Shown one piece after another: positions 33,089-35,491 of a stretch of DNA of 35,491 nucleotides. The notes beneath the pieces were generated by a model. The model was not told the origin of the DNA. It did not search any database and was given only the letters and a program-made list of their open reading frames with translations. A program made the position numbers and the translations under genes. Each line of letters begins with the position of its first letter. Position 1 is the first letter of the stretch. The stretch is taken from assembly GCA_027046265.1 (NCBI GenBank), contig JALTZF010000122.1, forward strand, positions 1 through 35,491, read 5' to 3'. Source of the stretch: Pyrodictiaceae archaeon. Its GTDB lineage: Archaea; Thermoproteota; Thermoprotei_A; Sulfolobales; Pyrodictiaceae.

Positions 33089-33682
33089 GTGGTGAATAGG
33101 TTGAAGCCGGATAAGATGCTGAGAAGAGTGTACCGTATTGCTCCATTATCAATGTATGAAAAGGCGGCAGAGCTAGCAGCAAAACTAGCGCAGGAGAAGA
33201 CTTTATGTGATGTTGGTGGTGGGACAGGGAACTTGTACCGTGCACTCCTCAGGATTGGAGGGGGTGTGGCGTACTATGTGCTTGTGGACCCTGATCCTGG
33301 GCTAACCATGGAGGCCCCTAAGAACCACCATGTAGAGGTTGTTCATGGTGTTGCCGAGGCTCTTCCGATAAGAGGTAAGGCGTGCAACGTCATAGTCTTC
33401 TTTGACTCTCTACACCACTTCAGCAATCCAGCTAAATCGCTGGAGGAGGCTGCTAGAGCGGCGCATTGCCTAGTTGTAGAGGATATTGATAAATCAAAGC
33501 TTATGGGTAAAATAATAGCATGGATAGAGAAGCTCTTGGGGTACCCAGCAAACTTTACAACTCTAGAACAATTAGAGGAGGAGCTTAGCTCCCGGGGTTT
33601 TAGTCTTAAAGGAAGCGATGTTAGCCAGGGTTTGATGCCAGTATACCGTGTAGTGGGATGCGTGGAGGAGCACGTTAAATAA
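33089..33682 (+). CDS. class I SAM-dependent methyltransferase
   Basis: This is a 197-residue small methyltransferase of the UbiE/type 11 kind. It has motif I KTLCDVGGGTGNLYRALL near residue 37, the acidic loop VLVDPDPG near 65, VVHGVAEALPIRGKACNVIVF near 83-104, and DSLHHFSNPAKSLEEAAR after it. The substrate is unknown. The start is GTG at 33089. It is followed 48 bases later by a small cysteine-rich gene on the same strand, which may be co-transcribed. Confidence 0.85.
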   Translation: MVNRLKPDKMLRRVYRIAPLSMYEKAAELAAKLAQEKTLCDVGGGTGNLYRALLRIGGGVAYYVLVDPDPGLTMEAPKNHHVEVVHGVAEALPIRGKACNVIVFFDSLHHFSNPAKSLEEAARAAHCLVVEDIDKSKLMGKIIAWIEKLLGYPANFTTLEQLEEELSSRGFSLKGSDVSQGLMPVYRVVGCVEEHVK

Positions 33683-33730
33683 CTCTATTACACTCCTAGT
33701 AATTGAAGTGAAGTATTGTGTGGTGATTTT

Positions 33731-33949
33731 ATGCCTGCACTACTTTTTGAGGGTGTACTAAGAATTAGAGTGAAGGACTCTGTATTCTATGCGTGTGGGT
33801 ATTGCGGCTTAGTATACGAGAGTAAAGACGTTGCAATGAAGTGTGCTGAGTTCTGCAAGAAACATGGAGGTTGTAGTATTGAGATAGAAAGAATGTCTAT
33901 TGGAAGGATAGAACCGCTATCGTTTAGGCTTACACGGATAAAACCTTAA
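33731..33949 (+). CDS. small cysteine-rich (zinc-binding) protein
   Basis: This 72-residue protein has CGYCG near residue 21, a second cluster CAEFCKKHGGC near 37-47, and a basic end. The CxxC plus CxxC-x4-C layout suggests one zinc site, perhaps of a rubredoxin or zinc-finger kind. Starting at ATG 33731 places a GGTG motif about 5 bases upstream; a start at 33716 would add five residues. I do not recognise a family. It follows the methyltransferase and could be its partner, but there is no further evidence. Confidence 0.62.
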   Translation: MPALLFEGVLRIRVKDSVFYACGYCGLVYESKDVAMKCAEFCKKHGGCSIEIERMSIGRIEPLSFRLTRIKP

Positions 33950-34138
33950 CTCTTTATAGCTGTAATGTCTACATAGTGATCTGTACGTATACACTAAGAA
34001 AACTTAGTCTCTCGTTGCAGAATAGCGTTTAGAAGGAAGCCCGTAAAGTCTGTATCAGTAAAGGACGGGGGAGTTGAATGGGATTACGGTAAAAAGCTAG
34101 GTTAGGCTAAGTTGTATGGACGTTGCGTGGCGGATGTG

Positions 34139-34837
34139 TTAGCAGTTTGCTACACGCTTCAAGAACTTCTTAGCTAGCTCCTTCTCCTCACTGCTAGCAT
34201 TGTCGTCGTGGCAGAACCACCAGTCGAAGCACTGGAACTTCTCTAGCCTCTCCTTGGCCTCCTTCTCTGTGCCTGGTGGTGGCACTATTAGTCTGTCACC
34301 TATTATCTCGTTGTTCGGCCAGTTGGACGGCACAGCACGGCCATACTTGTCTGTTAGCTGTAGCACTTCTACTAGCCTTAGTATTTCATCGATGTTCCTT
34401 CCAACTGTTAGTGGGTAGTATATTATTGCCCTTATAACCCCCTTATCGTCAACCACAAATACTGCTCTAACTGTGTGGGTTGCACTCTCTGCGTGGAGGA
34501 GGCCAAGCTTCTTTGCAACCTCTCCAGTAGGATCAGCAATTATTGGGAATGGCACTTCTACTCCTAGCTTCTCCTTAATCCACTCCTTCCACTTTATGTG
34601 GCTATAAGTACTGTCAACACTTAAGCCTATGAGTTCTGTGTTGAGCTTCTTGAAGTCCTCATACCTCTTTGCGAATGACACGAACTCTGTTGTACAGACT
34701 GGCGTAAAGTCTGCAGGATGGCTGAATAGCACAAACCACTTACCCTTAAAGTCATCTGGCAACTTTATCTTGCCATGGTCAGTTACTACTTCCATTTCGG
34801 GGAACTTTTCTCCGATTAAGGGTATTGTCCCGGGCAT
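34139..34837 (-). CDS. thioredoxin-type peroxiredoxin (archaeal Prx6-like)
   Basis: This is a 232-residue peroxiredoxin that reduces H2O2 and organic peroxides. The peroxidatic cysteine is C48 in FTPVCTTEF. Two more conserved cysteines near the C-terminus (C203 and C209 in [12 protein letters not shown]) match the arrangement in the Aeropyrum pernix enzyme, which assembles as a large ring. C232 is the last residue. A GAGGT ribosome-binding site lies 9 bases before the ATG, and a TATA box at 34897-34906 gives a leader of about 40 bases. It is expected to be an abundant oxidative-stress protein. Confidence 0.95.
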   Translation of the reverse strand: MPGTIPLIGEKFPEMEVVTDHGKIKLPDDFKGKWFVLFSHPADFTPVCTTEFVSFAKRYEDFKKLNTELIGLSVDSTYSHIKWKEWIKEKLGVEVPFPIIADPTGEVAKKLGLLHAESATHTVRAVFVVDDKGVIRAIIYYPLTVGRNIDEILRLVEVLQLTDKYGRAVPSNWPNNEIIGDRLIVPPPGTEKEAKERLEKFQCFDWWFCHDDNASSEEKELAKKFLKRVANC

Positions 34838-35165
34838 GGTTTGTCTACCTCAATATATACCAGAACTTATTTCCACCTAGTAACTATTACGGAGAGGATA
34901 TTTAAGTGTATACGCAGGTAGTGTAACAGGTAGCACACACTAACAAGATAACTAGTAAATACAAACCATAGCTACGGTGCCGAATACAGGTTAACATAAA
35001 GGATAATAGTTAAAAGCCGCTAGTACTCTCTATCCAATATATTCCCTAGAACAAATGTGCAAAAACCATTAAGCCTAAAGCCGCTCTACCCTACCATGCA
35101 GACCTAGCACAATAATAGTGTTATCTCTAAGATCCTAGCACTCTAGATCACATAGATTATGATTA
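34838..35165. other. intergenic region holding the peroxiredoxin promoter
   Basis: These 328 bases carry the peroxiredoxin promoter. The rest is AT-rich, with AAAGCCGCT repeated near 35018 and 35074, and has no other gene. No terminator-like hairpin was found. Confidence 0.5.
34897..34906 (-). promoter_or_regulatory. TATA box for peroxiredoxin
   Basis: On the minus strand CTTAAATATC is followed by an expected transcript start near 34876, about 40 bases before the ATG at 34837. The GAGGT ribosome-binding site falls inside the leader. Confidence 0.55.
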
Positions 35166-35491
35166 TTAGTGTTCTAGCCTATAGTCCTTGTCGTGGCCTA
35201 CTAAGCTTATAAACACGTCATTGACGTTTGTCCCAGTATGCCCTCCAGTATCAATCACTGTGCCCAGCTGAGTAAAGAACTCATAGCTATTATTCTCCTC
35301 AAGGTACTCTACAGGGTTCAAGCCCATGCCCAATGCTCTAGGTATAGTAGTCTCATCAGCAACTGCTCCTGCAACAGGACTATTACCGTCAACTCCATCA
35401 GTACCCATACACGCCGCCTTGTATGCATCAAGTATCCTTACCCTCCTAAGAGCAATAGCCAGCGATAACACGAGCTCCTGGCACCTACCCC
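35166..35491 (-). CDS. glycerate 2-kinase (MOFRL type), C-terminal part
   Basis: This is the last ~108 residues of a MOFRL-family glycerate kinase, cut by the window edge; the frame stays open to 35491. Visible family marks are GRCQELVLSLAIAL at the edge, ACMGTDGVDGNSPVAGAV, then NPVEYLEENNSYEFFTQLG, and the glycine-rich DTGGHTGTNVNDVFISLVG near the end. The enzyme phosphorylates glycerate to 2-phosphoglycerate, feeding lower glycolysis. The N-terminal part lies outside the window. Confidence 0.9.
   Translation of the reverse strand, partial: GRCQELVLSLAIALRRVRILDAYKAACMGTDGVDGNSPVAGAVADETTIPRALGMGLNPVEYLEENNSYEFFTQLGTVIDTGGHTGTNVNDVFISLVGHDKDYRLEH

Noticed and set aside
1-35491. CRISPR arrays, tRNA and rRNA genes, replication origin
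   Set aside because: Read for regularly spaced repeats, T-arm consensus, rRNA cores and ORB-like repeats with a cdc6 gene; none was found.

Overview
The window looks like a piece of a hyperthermophilic crenarchaeal chromosome, most likely Desulfurococcales and perhaps near Pyrodictium, Hyperthermus or Pyrolobus. This is inferred from several features: archaeal TATA-type promoters, frequent TTG and GTG starts, an AOR-type tungsten oxidoreductase, an archaeal long-tailed peroxiredoxin, a MoxR/DUF58/DUF4129 operon and many VapBC and HEPN/MNT toxin-antitoxin modules. No tRNA, rRNA or CRISPR array was found.

Layout. 1-1.7 kb: a small double zinc-ribbon protein, an unrecognised decayed ORF and a vapBC module with a clear operator. 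1.7-3.1 kb: a NusB-MTase rRNA m5C methyltransferase. 3.1-6.9 kb: an accessory zone with a DUF104/PIN pair, a HEPN/nucleotidyltransferase pair, the broken remains of a DUF433/DUF5615 pair, two copies of a short structured motif (perhaps insertion-sequence scars) and an overlooked 59-residue membrane protein. 7.0-11.7 kb: one minus-strand operon (DUF4129, DUF4350-like, MoxR ATPase, DUF58, membrane protein), probably a cell-envelope chaperone/assembly system. 11.8-12.6 kb: a MobA-like nucleotidyltransferase.

12.6-18.0 kb: citrate synthase, isocitrate dehydrogenase and aconitase in a row on the minus strand, giving the oxaloacetate to 2-oxoglutarate arm of the TCA cycle as a cluster. 18.2-21.2 kb: a B3/B4-domain protein, a GC-rich block rich in stem-loops (candidate structured RNA) and an aldehyde:ferredoxin oxidoreductase homologue that lacks one expected cluster cysteine. 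21.4-26.1 kb: two convergent ABC-2 type exporters. 26.2-30.5 kb: a HerA/FtsK-like ATPase, two divergent ribbon-helix-helix genes and a DUF234-type ATPase whose start region carries three tandem palindromic 14-bp repeats.

30.7-35.5 kb: two unrecognised genes in tandem (membrane protein, then acidic helical protein), a coiled-coil winged-helix regulator, a single-chain HEPN-MNT toxin-antitoxin fusion, a small methyltransferase, a small cysteine-rich protein, a thioredoxin-type peroxiredoxin and the C-terminal part of a MOFRL-type glycerate 2-kinase cut by the window edge.

The best leads for something undescribed are the HEPN-MNT fusion, the structured block at 19.03-19.27 kb, the triple operator at 30.5 kb, and the unknown pair at 30.7-31.6 kb. 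All functions are read from sequence motifs by eye; no database search was possible.
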